From Siphlonurus alternatus (lineage: Eukaryota > Arthropoda > Insecta > Ephemeroptera > Siphlonuridae), in NCBI GenBank assembly GCA_949825025.1, contig OX463778.1, forward strand, positions 19,436,196-19,500,195: DNA of 64,000 nt. Reading direction: 5' to 3'. Numbering within the stretch: the stretch's first letter is position 1; each line of letters opens with the position of its first letter. The position numbers were made by a program, and so were the translations under genes. Positions 1 to 15,944 of the stretch are shown here, one piece after another. Below the pieces are notes generated by a model. It was not told where the DNA came from. It worked only from the letters and a program-made list of their open reading frames with translations, and did not search any database.

Positions 1-619
1 TTTTTGAAGCTATTCATTAGCAGGCTAGATGTTCTCATAAGCCAGACAGATAGACAGGAAAAATACACAAATGTGATGGTGCAATATTTGACAGGGGGCA
101 TTAAACTTTTAAATTCTCGAGTTGATATTTATATTAAAATTTAAAATTATTCAATAATTAATTAATTAACTGACGTTGCATGCTTATTTTAAAGCACAAT
201 TTTCTATTACTTGCATTATATATATTTAATATATATTGGACAAATGAATAACTTAAATTACATTGGACAATTAAGTGAATTTTTTTTTATATATAAATTT
301 CTCATGTATAATACGTGAAAATACGTCCCCCGTAAAAAAGTCTTGGTATATACTTTGTAGAGTACTTTGTATAATATTGTTTGTAATGTATGGTACATAT
401 GATATAATATAATATGAAATATAATCTAGCTTTCTTTATGTGTCACCACTTTTCTTTTATATTTTATATCACCTGAAAGGTAGACATTATCAGAAAGTGC
501 AAAGAGCCGGTTTTGAAGCTGACAGTTTTATATTAATATAATTATTTTTTTCTCACCAACTTTATTTACCTATTAAGTCTCCCCTCAGACTCCCCCCCCC
601 TCTTAATTGTCTTAATTAC
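1..619. other. AT-rich non-coding sequence
   Basis: No open coding block, RNA gene or recognisable repeat is visible. If the minus-strand exon at 620-740 is real, this stretch is the start of its downstream intron. Confidence 0.5.
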
Positions 620-740
620 CTCCTAACACGATGGCGAGGGCGACCACGGCCAGGACTGCGAGCGTGACCACGCCCACCGCGAGCAGCAACAACGCCGACC
701 AGAGGTGACCGCGACCCTTGGACTGCTGCGACCACGCCCC
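620..740 (-). CDS. Orphan internal exon encoding a transmembrane segment (gene unknown)
   Basis: Read on the minus strand, a GC-rich 121-bp island in very AT-rich DNA is bounded by an acceptor (gtgttacag, intron side just above 740) and a donor (GGAG/gtaatt at 619-618). The frame starting at 740 has no stop. It encodes a short polar lead (GAWSQQSKGRGHLW) followed by about 25 aliphatic residues rich in Leu, Val and Ala, an obvious membrane span. The third codon positions are strongly G or C, like the exons of the three named genes and unlike the flanks. A basic or polar stretch before a single span would suit a type II or single-pass protein. No partner exon could be joined to it. The family is not recognisable from 40 residues. 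Confidence 0.55.
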
Positions 741-2995
<2,255 letters not shown>

Positions 2996-3051
2996 AGGGC
3001 GTGCCGTACGTGAGCCCTCAAGCGAAGGGTGCCGCAACTAATTGGCTGCAG
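2996..3051 (+). CDS. Possible small orphan exon
   Basis: A 56-bp GC-richer block lies between an acceptor (cctgtcacag) and a donor (CTGCAG/gtaata). Only one of three frames is open; it reads GVPYVSPQAKGAATNWLQ. No family is recognisable and no neighbouring exon can be joined. It could be chance. Confidence 0.25.
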
Positions 3052-3724
3052 GTAATAAGGGCCACTCACCTCATCACCTGGCCCTGATGAGAGAGTTACC
3101 TTGATGGAGGTGTCACACGAAGACTTACATCACGTTTACATGCTCTTGTTTTCATTCGATACAAGTTTAAAGATTCTGGGAGGTGCAAAAAAAATAAAGT
3201 GTCTTGGAATTATGGATATTATAATATACAATTTAATCTTTGTAGTCACAACAATGTTTATATACATATGTTTCTATCCAAATGTAGAATATTCATTTTT
3301 GAATTGATATAATTAATTATTAGAAATTAAACCTGAAAAAAAAATGCACTTTTCAAAATCAATTCAGTTTTTTTTTTTATAATTTACGATATTTTGATTA
3401 TTTTAAATATATAATTATATATGTATGCATGTATTTTGTGATGTTTTCATTAAAATAATTAATATAATTATAAATTATAATCATAATTAATTTAAATTCG
3501 TTGTATTAAAAAATATTGACATGATCGTTATGCTACAATTATGCTATATATCCTATGTTTGAATAAAATTTTAAATTTTTGGCAGCAATATAATATAATA
3601 TAATATTATTTTCTATCCTCTCCCCCTTCCCGCAAATTCAAAAATATTTTTTACCACTGAAAAACACATCAATAACGAGATAACGCAAAAATTTTATTGG
3701 AGCTAGTGATTCAATCCATCCACG

Positions 3725-3726
<2 letters not shown>

Positions 3727-3794
<68 letters not shown>
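3727..3794. repeat. (AT)n microsatellite
   Basis: Uninterrupted AT dinucleotide repeat of about 68 bp. Confidence 0.97.
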
Positions 3795-3795
<1 letters not shown>

Positions 3796-6600
3796 CAATA
3801 TAATTTAATTAATTATTCCTAGCACGATATTTTCTAGTTTGTGAAGACACCAAAAATGATTGCATAGAAGAAATTCTGAGAATTCAAATTTTCAACTATA
3901 GTCGTCGTCTCCAACTAAATTATTGTGATTTTCTCACGAGTCACGAGTCTTCTTGCACACGTGATACTATTTTTAAATTTGATTCATAGTGAATTTTCCG
4001 AGCAGATTTTTTGTTATCTAGTTTCACTTCTCCTTGAGGACTGATAAAATATAACAATGCTAATTATATCTTAGCTGGTAACAATAGAACTGCGAGACCT
4101 TGAACTTGAGAATCTTATTATTATATTTCCCGCGGAACTGCAGTGTGTGAAATTCTTTGGTCTCGTATATTTATATTATTATTTATAACGATTTTTAGAA
4201 GCCATGTAAACGTATTGGCGTCATAAAGTTAGTGCACCCCCTAGTAGTAACTGCTGGAACTACGTGCGTCTGGCGAGGATTGCTGTATATGATTAACATT
4301 GTAAAATCATCTAAATGCTCTATCAGTAGCCACAGCATAATTTTATAGAAATGACAACACCATAATTAGTTGTCAAACACTTTCGGACAAATATAAAAAA
4401 ATATTTCAACTTCGTAAGTGATTTCTTTCCTATATATTTGATAATTTTTGTGATTCTCCCCATGCTTATAGGTATTGCCGTATCCTCGATGCAAAGAGCA
4501 AAATTTGCAGGCGTCAGCGCCATCTCTTGGTCCTTTATGTCCTCTATAGCCTTCAAAAATAATCATTACTTTAAATAAATTTATTATAATTATTTAGGAA
4601 AAAATAAAAATAAATAGCCGTACTCATCACATTTTTAGTGATTATATAATACCTTATAAGTATACAGTCATAAAATTATGTAATTTTCTAATGTATAATT
4701 AAGTTTAATAAACAACTTAACGTAATTATGTGTCATATGAATAGCAAATAATAGACAGTTAATTGACATACTATATATACATGACTTCAAGTTACACAAA
4801 CATTATCTATAGCTATATTATTTACATAAAAAAGTTGTTGTTTTTGTAATAATATATATAATTTATACAATATAATATATTTATTATATTATAAGATAAC
4901 TTGAAATTTATATGTATGACATAAATTGACCTTATAATGAAGAAACTTGTAATTAAAGGTTGATTACAGCATCAAATATTTATAATTTGTTATAAACTGA
5001 TCGGCAAACTTGACCTTGATGACGTCACGGACCTTGCTTGTGACGTCACGAGCCTTGGATGAGGTGATTGAAATATGACGTAAGGATTTGCTAAAAATGT
5101 TTGGAAAAGAATCTGCGTGATGGGCGGTATAGAACGAGTTCTTCTTTTTGTTGGTAACAAAACTGGAGGAGGCGATTAATAAATCTGGTTTTGCCAGCAA
5201 AGAGCAAGGACCGGTTGCTCGTCGTCACACGATTTCATACTATACAACAAGTATATAGCAATCATCTTATATGAAACTGAAAACTTGCCATATTTGGATT
5301 CATATCACACATAAATTCTAACATCTGTGTGTTGTTTCCTGCTTCTTCGGTAGACGAAGAATGTTTTTTCAAGGTCTCCCATACTTGATAATGTGTGAAT
5401 TTATATAATTTATGTTTTAGAAGATTATAAGTCTCTCAATAATTGTTTTTATGAAGTACTTATATATACGTATTTAATTATAATTATAGATTTACAATAT
5501 AGCAATTTAATAAATCGTTAAAGCTCCCATCGCATATTAAAGCATGTACATGTAATTTATTAAAGTACATAAATCATGAGCTAAATCTTAAATAACTTAT
5601 TTATGAAGCATTTGTGCAGATCGAGTTAAAAGAAATAAAAATTACGATCAAAATTTTCTCACTTATAATAGTATATTGTTATACTTACAACAGTTATAAC
5701 TGTAAAGAAAAACTTTTATTGAAATTTGTTATTTATGCCAATTAATATACCATATCGATATAATTTACTGGACATTTTAGCATTATTTTAATGATCACCA
5801 AACACTGCAAAACAGAGTATAAAACTGACATTTTTATGTAAAAATTAAAGGTTTATGTTCAACGTTTAGTAAAAAAAAAAAACATAATAATTATATCAGA
5901 AAGTGAAATTGTTTTGTTTTGCATCTCGTACCGTTTGTCTCAGGTAAACGAAAATAAAAGGGTCCAGGTATGTTTATTATTCTTCAAAATTTTAGTAAAA
6001 GACTGGAAGACTCATGGCACAGTTACCAAAATAAAAGCAAAAAACAGTATTGTGATTTTTTTTTAAGGTAGGAATTAGGAATAAATTCAAACATCAACAA
6101 CAATGCACAACTGTATAAAACGCGTACATAATAAAATTACATGCGCTAACTCTCGTACATGAATTACTTTTGTGGTTATATACCACTGTGAATATTTCCC
6201 AACACAAAAAAACGGTACAAATTTAACAACAAAACACATTGTTAAATTAATCTGGAAATAATTAGAGGAACAAAATGTTATAATTACATGAAGGTTTGTC
6301 GTATCTTAGAAAGGCCAAGTTAATAACAAATTCAAGTTCCGTTCTATACAATATTTTTTTTAATAATTACTATTATTAATGATTAATAATATAGGTATCA
6401 TAAAAAAAATCTCAGGGTCCGTCAAAATAATACATAAAAAGTCTTAATATATCATGGATAAAAAGTTGAACAATTACACAATGCTATAAACTTGTGTATA
6501 CGCAAGGTTTAATTTAATACACGCATATTTATAATAAAAATCTACACTTGAAGTAAACAAAGTACGAGAAGCCTGTTTTTTCCTCAAGTAACCTTCACAG
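3795..6600. other. AT-rich non-coding sequence
   Basis: No coding block is supported; short open frames here have AT-driven composition. The only notable structure is the group of CRE-like sites at 5,020-5,080, listed separately. Confidence 0.5.
5020..5080. promoter_or_regulatory. Two CRE palindromes exactly 21 bp apart
   Basis: Two perfect TGACGTCA sites (5020-5027 and 5041-5048) share the flanks gTGACGTCACg and sit 21 bp apart start to start, two helical turns. A half-match TGACGTAA follows at about 5,077. CREB/ATF bZIP dimers bind this octamer. Function is inferred from sequence only; no promoter or gene is evident nearby. Confidence 0.35.
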
Positions 6601-6799
6601 TTGTGCATTACTATAATAATGACGTAACGCTCGTTCGGAGTCTGCAGCGTCGTGCGGAGGAGTCGCGGAGGACCTTGAGGAGCGTCTTCGCCGCGCATGT
6701 CGGGCTCATCTTCGCGGTCCTCATCGGCAGTCAGGGGCCAGGGACGCGGCCAGACATCATTTCCTCCGTGCAAAATATCAATAACTCCTCCATCATTGG
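6601..6799 (+). CDS. Possible orphan exon in a GC-rich island (strand uncertain)
   Basis: A GC-rich island stands out from AT-rich flanks. On +, an acceptor (ccttcacag) precedes 6601 and a donor (ATTGG/gtaatt) follows 6799. One frame is open throughout and includes the hydrophobic run AAHVGLIFAVLIG after an Arg/Glu-rich helix, with G/C third positions. On -, a frame is also open from an ATG at 6773; it encodes an acidic, Pro-rich segment with equally biased third positions. I cannot decide between the strands, and no homologue is recognised. Confidence 0.3.
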
Positions 6800-8668
6800 G
6801 TAATTTTTTTAGCAGACGGCTTATAAGATTACGTTCTCATGGTGGTTTATGATCACTTCGCAATGTCTCGTAAGATTAACATTAGATATCTGATCCAATA
6901 CATTCGGGATATCATAAATGATCATAAATGTTAGCTACGACCATACAATTTGGTGATTGATCATATTGTGTAGGGGAATTTGCCTTTTTCAATCCATCAT
7001 GATGGATTTAGGTTATTTATTCCTTTTTTTCTCCCTCCCATATTATGTATTTCTTAACCCAATAAACAATTATTATTATTATTAAGAATTTGCTAAATAT
7101 CTTCATCTTGTTACGTTTTTGAGAATAGGTCTAAATTAGCTATGCACCCAAGTACTAAAAAGCTAATGATCCAAGAGACCAAAATATTGTAAAGATGCAT
7201 GCAATTTTTATAATATATCAATTGAAAAGTGCAATTTAATATGTTGATTTTCTGACTAAAAATAATATTGTGGAAGGTATAAGAGAACCCATCATAAAAG
7301 AATTCGCCATGCCTTGATGTAAATAGAGTAAAAAAAGTGATAATGTCCAATAATTATACAGCTGGGGTTAACGCGCGTTCGTGCTGCCCCGAGGTGTTAT
7401 ACATTATAAAAGTACACACCATGAACTAAAACATACTCGTCAAAGTTAAAAAATGTATATATCCCAGTTTATATATAATTTAACATTACTCCCGGAACTA
7501 TAAGCCGGTTGTATACATCAAGGTGCCTATAACGAATATTTTAATACTGAAAATTTGCACAGATTTTTTTTGTGCTTTAATTTCCAAACGAATTTTCTGA
7601 ATTTCTATTCACTTTTCGTAATAGAGTAGTCATATAATAGTGTAAGAATGTTTCTCAGAAAAAAATGTTATGTCATTATTTTAAAGAATTATATCCATCG
7701 ATTGTCATTTCAAATTTAATGAGTGAAGTTATATTCCTTGAAATGACAATAAAAATACACTTAAGATATACGCGTAATTATTTATTTTTGTAAGAAAGGC
7801 AAAAATGAAATCTTTGTTGCGAAGATGTTCATTAAAAGTATATATTACTTTGTTTGCAAAAGTATGAAGCGTGACAAATTGGTGATACGATATAATGCAG
7901 CGGTTGTGCAAACATCAGCTGATGCGTTTGTGATGAACAAATTGCAATTCTGTACAACAGGCGACTAAACAATGCTGCGATTAAAGTGACGCAACCTTGA
8001 ATCAACTTCTCAATGGTGATGCTCAGGCAAGCTTACGATTCGCGAATCCAATAAATTCTAATTGTTTTGTTTTCAGGGCCGACCCGCGGTGGGTAACCGC
8101 AACGTATGCGTGGGCCCAAACAAGCCTCGGGCACGAGCCATCAATCACGTCAGTCATATGTAATTTGTGACAATGGAACGAGACATTAAACTGATATTAA
8201 CTTCATATGGATAGCAAATTAATTATTATCGTTGGGAATACAAATCGGATAATTTTTAAGAATTGATAACAAAAAAATGCAAATCATATTAAATTGAAAT
8301 CTTTTAATGTAAGCTTTTTTAATCGTAGATATAATTAAACAAATATTTTCTTTTGTGTAAGTTTTAAAATGATTTAAATATAATAATTAACGTTGATAAT
8401 TTTGAATTGTATACAATTTTATTCTTTACAAATTTTTTATGTCCTCTTTTTCTTTGATTCTGTCTTATAAATTATAAATAAAAAGTTTATTTTTAAAATA
8501 AATATATAAACATTATTTTACGATTATATGAAAAATACTACTTTTCGTTTAATTTCAGAATAAGTTTGTCTATATAATAATAATTCTCCACTATAAATTA
8601 GAAATATCATTATATGAAAAGGCATTTATATACGATTCTATAAAACAAGTTCATAGACCTTGATGTAA

Positions 8669-8706
<38 letters not shown>

Positions 8707-11700
8707 ACAAGAAAACTAAATTGTAGAATGAAAGATCATTTCGCTCGCAATTCCAATCTTTATAACTTGCCAATCCACTTGCCTTTTTTTATGTTATGGT
8801 TCACCTCTGAAGTCCATTAGCCTGACCACCAACAAACCAATCTGCCAGCTGTTGGTGCCAGCTAAGGATCACTGATGTATATAAATCAACTTAATCGATG
8901 TGCATAGCATTAACAATTAAATGCTCATTAATACAGAAAAAATATTGTGAGAACACAATCGTATACGTAATGACTTTTACCGTTTAAAAGAAATATTTTC
9001 AAACTCATCATCATAATAATAAATAACCATAGAATTCTTTACAACGAATGTGAACCAAAATGGAGGTACGTGGTGGTATCAATAAACATCAGTGAAACCA
9101 TCGTCTATAAACTCAGATAGAAAAGAAAAAAAAAAAAAAAAAAAAAAAACGCAACATACAGCATGAAAAATGTAATTTATATTGAATCAAATTTTGTATA
9201 GTATATAAATTTTGCACGATTATATTTCATACTCTATTTAAAATCAATCATGCGAGTATGAGCTTTTGAATGGAGAAAAAATTGATAATCTATATAAATA
9301 GTTTATTGGTAAAAAAATTACCATCACAACGTCATTGTGTCAAATTAATTTTTGTTATAATTATTTTCAGAACACGAAAAAGTGTAGTATGTACCTTCTA
9401 TATTGATGATATGGGAGAATTTTCATCTATTCATGCGAGTTTCATTTTTTCATAAAACTGAGCTGTAATTTTATTGTTTGATCCCAGGAGCGTCATTATA
9501 ATAATAAAGAAGAAATACAACGACATGTTACGTATATTTGTATATTATAAATATTATTTGATATAATTTATATATGAGTTTCAAAACTTCGGGCAATCGA
9601 CAGGGGAAATCAAAACATTGGTCGGATGGTCGGTATATATTGTGTTTAGTTTACTTATATTCTCTAGATAATAGACAAAAAACGACATTGCTATTTTACC
9701 CTATAACGAATTCTACAAAAAAAAAAGCTATAAATTTCATAGTGGTAAAAGAAGGAATGAATTTTTAAAAATAATTGCATTATTATACATCAAAATATGA
9801 CACCCCCTTTTTTGTTTGTTATTATTCGACTCACAACAAATTTTAAAACACTAACGATTTCAAATTGTCTAACATTTATAACAGCAATTTATTTATTTAT
9901 AGGATATTCCAAAACAAGCTTTATGATAATATTAATAATATATTATAATATTTAGACTGTCAGGTACTCAGTCCAATATCAGAAATAGCCAATGAATTAA
10001 AGACTACCTTTCACTTTCAGGTATTGTGTTCAGGTAATTATTTTAAGAGTCTAACATATGCAAAAAGCAGCATGGGTAATAAGTAATAAAGGTTACTTTT
10101 AACGTACAGAGATAAGAAAATAGTTCTTTATCATCAGAAAAATAAATACAATTATTGCTATTTCATATATTATATTAAAGTGCATAAAATATAGACTCTT
10201 TAATATATAGTGGTCTCTTGTATAATATATTTTATCATGACAAGAATATAATGTTTTAAAAATGATACTCTCATAAAATATACGATAATATAAAATAAAA
10301 AAATAGATTGATGTTTCTAGATTTAAAAAAAAAAAAAAACATACATAAAAACTAGTCATTAGGTATAAAGAATATAATTATATACAACAAAGTTGTATAT
10401 TATAACGCCTAATTCAGTCTGACAACGGTATAATTTAATCAGCATGCGGTGTGGCCTCAGCAGGGGGCTCTTGACCTCTAGTAGTAGTTTGGTGACAAAT
10501 CGCGCGATCACATTCACCCGCCTGGATTACGTGAGATTGCACCAGCAGCAGCTAACAATGAGCTTGTTACAGCAGATGTCCATGACTTGAGAAGGCAATA
10601 ACACCGGCTGAGATGACTGGTGCACGTTTTGTGCCAAGTCTACTACTGCTACTGCATTACTTGGTCCGAACACCGTTGTATATTATGCTTCTTCCGGGAT
10701 GCCTTTCTTTGGCTCGCCACACTATAATTTTGTCCCTATCATATTATATATTAGGTGCGATGACTTTATATATTGGTTAAAAAAACACTTAAATACCGGT
10801 GCTCATAGACTTAACTGAAATACTGATGAAAATTATGGGGGGGGGGGGGGTATTTACAGAAGATTTAAGCACAATTTTACTACATAATATATAAAGAAAT
10901 TTGTACACTTAATTAAATTAATAACGTAATAATGCTAAAAAACGTTTAATGTTTGCCAACTCGTAACATATCTGGTAAAACTAAGTATAGCACAGTTTTA
11001 TATTCTGTATGTATAATAATAATTATATTCTATTTTAAGTATACTCGATTCAACCCAAGTTTAACCCAAGGTAAACTTGTAGGAATAAAATTTTGCGTAA
11101 GTACTCCTTTATGAATGTGATAAAAAAAATAAGTGAATTCGAGTTAGAAGGAGGAAAATACAGCGAATGGTATTTTATGGGGGTGTTTTATGGGAGTAAA
11201 ATTCCCCGAATTGAGCATGAGTGGGTAGGTCTACCTCTCTTCCACCCACTGATTTTCCCTGGCTAAGAGATGTCATTGATAGCAAAATAACAAAGCAATA
11301 TTTTATTTCAAAGCAGTAAATTAGATCTAAAATTAACAATATGTAAGAAAGAAGCTGAAGTTAATAAATTTTAATTCTCTTGTCAAAAAGTTTAAAAAAT
11401 TGTGTACTTAATTGTCTTTTGAGTCTTTTCCTTAATCTTTTAATCCTAACCGAGGAAGGGGAGAGAGAGACGTGGGCCTCATCCTATTATTCAATCGCTG
11501 ATTCTCTAACTGCAGGGCGGGAGACCTTCAAAATCACAACAAAGCTTCATCAACATAACTTGAATTTTTTTAACTGCTCGATTAGTTTTTTTTTTGTACA
11601 AAACAGCCAACGATCACAAAAAAATAAATACGTTGTATTTTATTTGCAACAAACACCAAAGTGTGAGATTTAAGTGACACGAGAGAGTGAGAATGTGCTA

Positions 11701-12160
11701 ACTGATGAGCCAGCATGAGTGCTAATTGATATTATCAATGTCGCGGGGAACTCCGAGTTAGAGCGCTCGGAGACGTCTCAAGAGCTAGCAACGCTCGAGC
11801 GTTCACATTACCGGGGTAAAAAAACACAAGTCGTTAACATTACAACACGAAAGTGAAGAATAATGGTTGTAAGAGCAATTCAATGTCTACGTATATCAAC
11901 TCACTAAGTGCAATATGCAATATAATTATGATAATGGTATTGACGATATTGAGCAATATAATTAAGATGCAGTCCAAAAGTCATTGCCACGAGTATATAT
12001 ATTATGATGAAAATAAATACACTTTATTTACCACCCTGTTATTTAAAAAATTAATTATTTTAACAACAGTCAAAATTCCACAATAATTAAAGATCACTTG
12101 CTTGATTCACCACACGAGCACTAATAAAAGGGGGTTGTTTCATCATCCCCTCTGACTCAC
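6800..12160. other. AT-rich non-coding sequence
   Basis: Holds an (AT)n tract at about 8,672-8,703, a poly(A) run at 9,126-9,149, and a short (ATT)n after AATAAA at about 7,060-7,085 that may be the 3' tail of a decayed retroelement. A GC-richer island at 10,440-10,690 has stops in all frames and could be conserved non-coding DNA. No gene is supported. Confidence 0.45.
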
Positions 12161-12416
12161 CGGATGGGGTAGTCCCGCGGCTGCTGCCGTGCGCACCGCA
12201 GCTGCGTTGTGGTACGCTGAGTCGCTCGTCCACATGCCGACTGTGATAGAGTCTCTTCCTCACTTAGCTCGGTGCTACCTTGAGAAGAAGAAGCAGCCGC
12301 CGGGGGCCCATCCTTCGCGAGCCGCGGCGGAGATTTCCGAGCTTGCAGAGGTGGTCATCGCCCCCTGCTTCTAGTGCGCGCAAGGTCAGGTGCGCCGCCG
12401 CCACGTTCTCCAACCT
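12161..12416 (-). CDS. Possible two-exon piece of an unidentified gene
   Basis: Read on the minus strand, a GC-rich island contains an acceptor (atttctgcag) before 12416 and an open block ending CTCAAG/gtagca at about 12,280. After only 39 bp comes another acceptor (tctatcacag) and an 80-bp block, 12240 to 12161, ending in a very strong donor (CATCCG/gtgagt). The first block reads LENVAAAHLTLRALEAGG and continues Arg-rich; all three frames of the second are open. A 39-bp intron would be unusually short, so one of the two joins is probably wrong. The product is not recognised. Confidence 0.3.
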
Positions 12417-14725
12417 GCAGAAATACCTGCAAGCACTTTCGCTCTTCGCCGCAAGGTGGACATAACCATGAACTTGACAGTCAACGTTTGCGCGGTTATA
12501 GCCACGAAGCATTTCAATTAGCAATGCAATTAGACAGTAAGCTAAATACCACATGGGTTTAACCTTAGTGTTTGTGAATGCTTGGAATTGGAATCTCTAT
12601 GTTATTTGCAGGTTCCAACAAACGACCAAATTTATTAAAATACATTTCTTTTATTCTTTTTTCCATCTTTTTTGTTTAGAATTTAAAACTAATAACCCAC
12701 AAAAAAATTGTATCAATTAAGACTAATAAGCTATGTAATAAATATTTGAGAAATTAAAAGTGCATCATCTCTGTGCATGCATCTAAAAAATTGGGTGACT
12801 ATTAATTGAAAACATTAAAAATAAGCAAACGTTATTCTTTTATTGTTTTACATAGAATTATTTCATAGAATATATTTTCAGATATATATATAAAAAATAA
12901 CATTATTTATTTTGTGTGTTTTTATTTGTTTTATTATTTATTTAGTGTACTTTATTTTTGGCTAATTACTTAATATCTTTCTGTACAAATAACAATTAAT
13001 TTTAATATCCATGTGGTGATACATGAAAATTGTTTCCAAGTATTAATCTTTTTACTTCAAATAAATCATTGCTCCTTTTCAGTTAACATAAAACAATATT
13101 TGCTTGGATACAAAAACAGGTTTAGAGCACTTTGGCTTGTCATTTCCAAAAACAATCGTGTTAGTAAAAAAAGTAATCACCAAGTCGCTGCACGATTTTG
13201 CTCCCTCCAATTTGGTACAATATTTATATTGTATAGAGTCAATGACATCTGGAATTATTGGTGGTAGAACAGGAGGTATAGCAATAAATGAATGATGCGA
13301 AACTTAATTAAACAACGTTACACAGTAGTTTTTACATATTATGAACATGTTTTAACTTCTCGCATGTGGTTAGTATAATATGCGTTTGTTAAAAAGGATT
13401 CTGACTGCACGCAATATAGTATATGGCTGCTCACGACTGCTGCTGCTGCATGCATACTGCACAATATCAAGTTTCTTGTAACGCAGTATTTCATGCGCTA
13501 AGAAAAAAGAGTAATGTCTCTTTTTTTGTACGGGTTTTATTTCAAGGTCTTAAGGTACCCCAATGGTGCTCATAAAGTAATCGATACTAAAATAAATGTT
13601 TCCTGCGTTTAGCTGCAGCTCATATTTTTTCTTTATTTGTAAATAGACAATTATGTATCACCTTGTTTTTTTCTTACAACTAATATATAAATACAATAAA
13701 TATGTAAAATATAATTAATTATTATACATTCTTCTGCATGTGTATTATATTTTAAGTGCATGAGATCACAATCGGAGGAGAGGGCGTTGGAGCCAAAGTT
13801 AGGAGCCATGCAGGGTTGCTTCCTCCCCAAATTTTGGATTTAACATGGGCGCTTAATAGCAAAACACCTACCCCATTTATTTTACCTTTCACTCCATACT
13901 TTTCTGTACCCATGGCACGCTTCTATTTTATTAGTTAGTTCTGTTAGAACCGCGAAGGAAGTTTTTCATGTTTCTCACAAAACATGTACGTTTAATGTTA
14001 TTGAATTGGGCTGCATGCATGGCGCTAATCGTCATTAAACAACCTGGGCATCTTTACGAATAATTATTTTGAGAAACGCCCTCCATTCCACGTATCAACG
14101 ATTAAATGCGGGGAGCCGTCAGACTAAACGCCGCGCTGGTTATGCAACCCACACAGCTGACGCGCACGAAAAGTTGCCTATATGTGTGGCGAACTTGCAT
14201 GAAAATCCTAAATCTTTACACTTTCCATGCTGTATAATATTCTATGAATATAATGATGATATGAGCCATGTCTGTATCCAGTTTGTATGTTAAATGCAAG
14301 GAGTTTGGTGTAGCAGTATCAAAATATTATATACGATGTGATAATGTTATATTCTAAATTTTACAACGCAGCAGTGAAAAGTTGTCGTTATATTAATAGT
14401 AAAAAGTTTATAAGTAGTTCAAAATTTTCTGTTATTTCTATGTTTGAATATACATTTAGTTCAAAAGTTGTTGTTAAGAAGACTAACAAGTAAGATTAAT
14501 TTAAATTTAATAAGGTTTCTTAAATATATTACATGATATAACTCAAATGTTTATAGTTTTAAAACAAACAAAAGTATATTCTAGTGACTGTATAATTATA
14601 TTATTAAATGATATAAATTTAATTACATTCATATTTAATATAGATTTCTACTGTTTTTAATTTTAACTTAATAAATAATGCTATTCGCACTACGCAGTAT
14701 ATTCTTGCCATGAATAACACAAATT
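12417..14725. other. AT-rich non-coding sequence with a MITE remnant
   Basis: Nothing coding is supported. About 13,775-13,880 shares the internal segment around caaattttggatttaacatgg with the CAGGCGCGGATCCAG elements listed below, so it is probably a decayed copy. Confidence 0.45.
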
Positions 14726-15057
14726 ATGGAGTTTCGGCCTCAAAAATTTTTATTGCAAAAATGTAGAGGGTACATATAACAAAGCTATGCCATTGCACTC
14801 TGATTTTTGTCAGATTTTTTCAGAGCCCGGGAAGTATTGCTGAAAAGTTTTGCCGAGGTCGGGTTTGAACCCATGCCCCTTTTAGTTCATATCCTTTTAT
14901 TAAGAGAGGCGTCCAGAGGCGTCACTTTCTCTGTAATTTCAATAATTTTTAAAAAATAGTTTCTGGACTCTTGAAAAAGCTGAAAAAAATCAAAGTAATA
15001 TAACTTTGCACCCTCTATCCATTTCTGCAATAACAAATTTTGAGGTCGATACTCCAT
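14726..15057. mobile_element. Palindromic MITE, family A, copy 1
   Basis: The two ends are inverted copies: atggagtttcggcctcaaaa at the left against ttttgaggtcgatactccat at the right. The complementarity continues inward through ttattgcaaaaatgtagagg and its partner. The middle holds a GGGTTTGAACCC block resembling a tRNA B box. No coding capacity. It shares the inner terminal motif (TTATTGCA..AATG.AGAGGGTAC) with the element at 15,945-16,287, so the two are one family. The target duplication was not resolved. Confidence 0.75.
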
Positions 15058-15944
15058 TCTCCATTCTATAGTCCAATTTTATTGATTAATTTTATTTTGC
15101 ACGTTTCACTCTTAATGAATACGCTGTTAATTAACGATGTGTGTAATTGAATCACTCAATCATGCATGAGTTAAGTGGCAACTGGCAATATGGTATTACG
15201 ATAATGGAATTTTATTTTATTCATATACGTTTTATAATCAATTTTAATTATTATTTTTTTTTCCAATTTGCGAGTTGTATAAAATAAATTTGAGTATGCC
15301 GTCTTCAATATTGACAAAGATTTAATTCCATTCACAGAAACCAAATTAATAATTATAGGTGTGCAATCTCCAAACACAAAACAAGAAAATTATTTTTTCC
15401 TATAATATAATAACTACTTTAATTTTTATGTGTATTTTTTTTAATTGGATTTTTTTTTTTTTTTTTTTTTTTTTTCAACACGAATGCATATCTATTATAT
15501 ATAGACAAATTTACTGCCATTCATATCACTACAAGACAGAAATACTATAATGTAAATTTGAAATGTTCATAATAATATTCTGAATTTCATTTCATCCTAA
15601 ATATTACCTATATACATTAATATGTTTCAATTTGATAACAAAATGATTTACTTGGATACACTTGGAAGTATTTACAAAGAACTTGTATAGGATTTGAATG
15701 TAGAAAATCTAGAAATCAATTTAATACTTGAACGTGAATTTGAAATCGAAATAATATGTATATATATAATATAATTATATTTTTAATGATTAAACTTGTG
15801 CATGAGGATTATGAGTATTTTAATAATATTGGTTTTATTTATTTTATGTTTAGAAAACTATCTCGCATGTACTCTTTTTTAATCCTTTTAATTCTTCTAT
15901 TCATTAAATAAAAAAAAGACTTGCAATTGTAAAGAAATATTACT
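15058..15944. other. AT-rich spacer between two related MITEs
   Basis: Contains a poly(T) run at about 15,451-15,475. No gene seen. Confidence 0.45.

Noticed and set aside
8075..8175. Possible + strand exon after tgttttcag
   Set aside because: One frame is open for 30 codons to a stop, but no upstream exon, family match or codon bias supports it.
14860..14885. tRNA gene or tRNA-derived SINE (GGGTTTGAACCC)
   Set aside because: No matching A box or acceptor stem is found; the block sits in the centre of a MITE.
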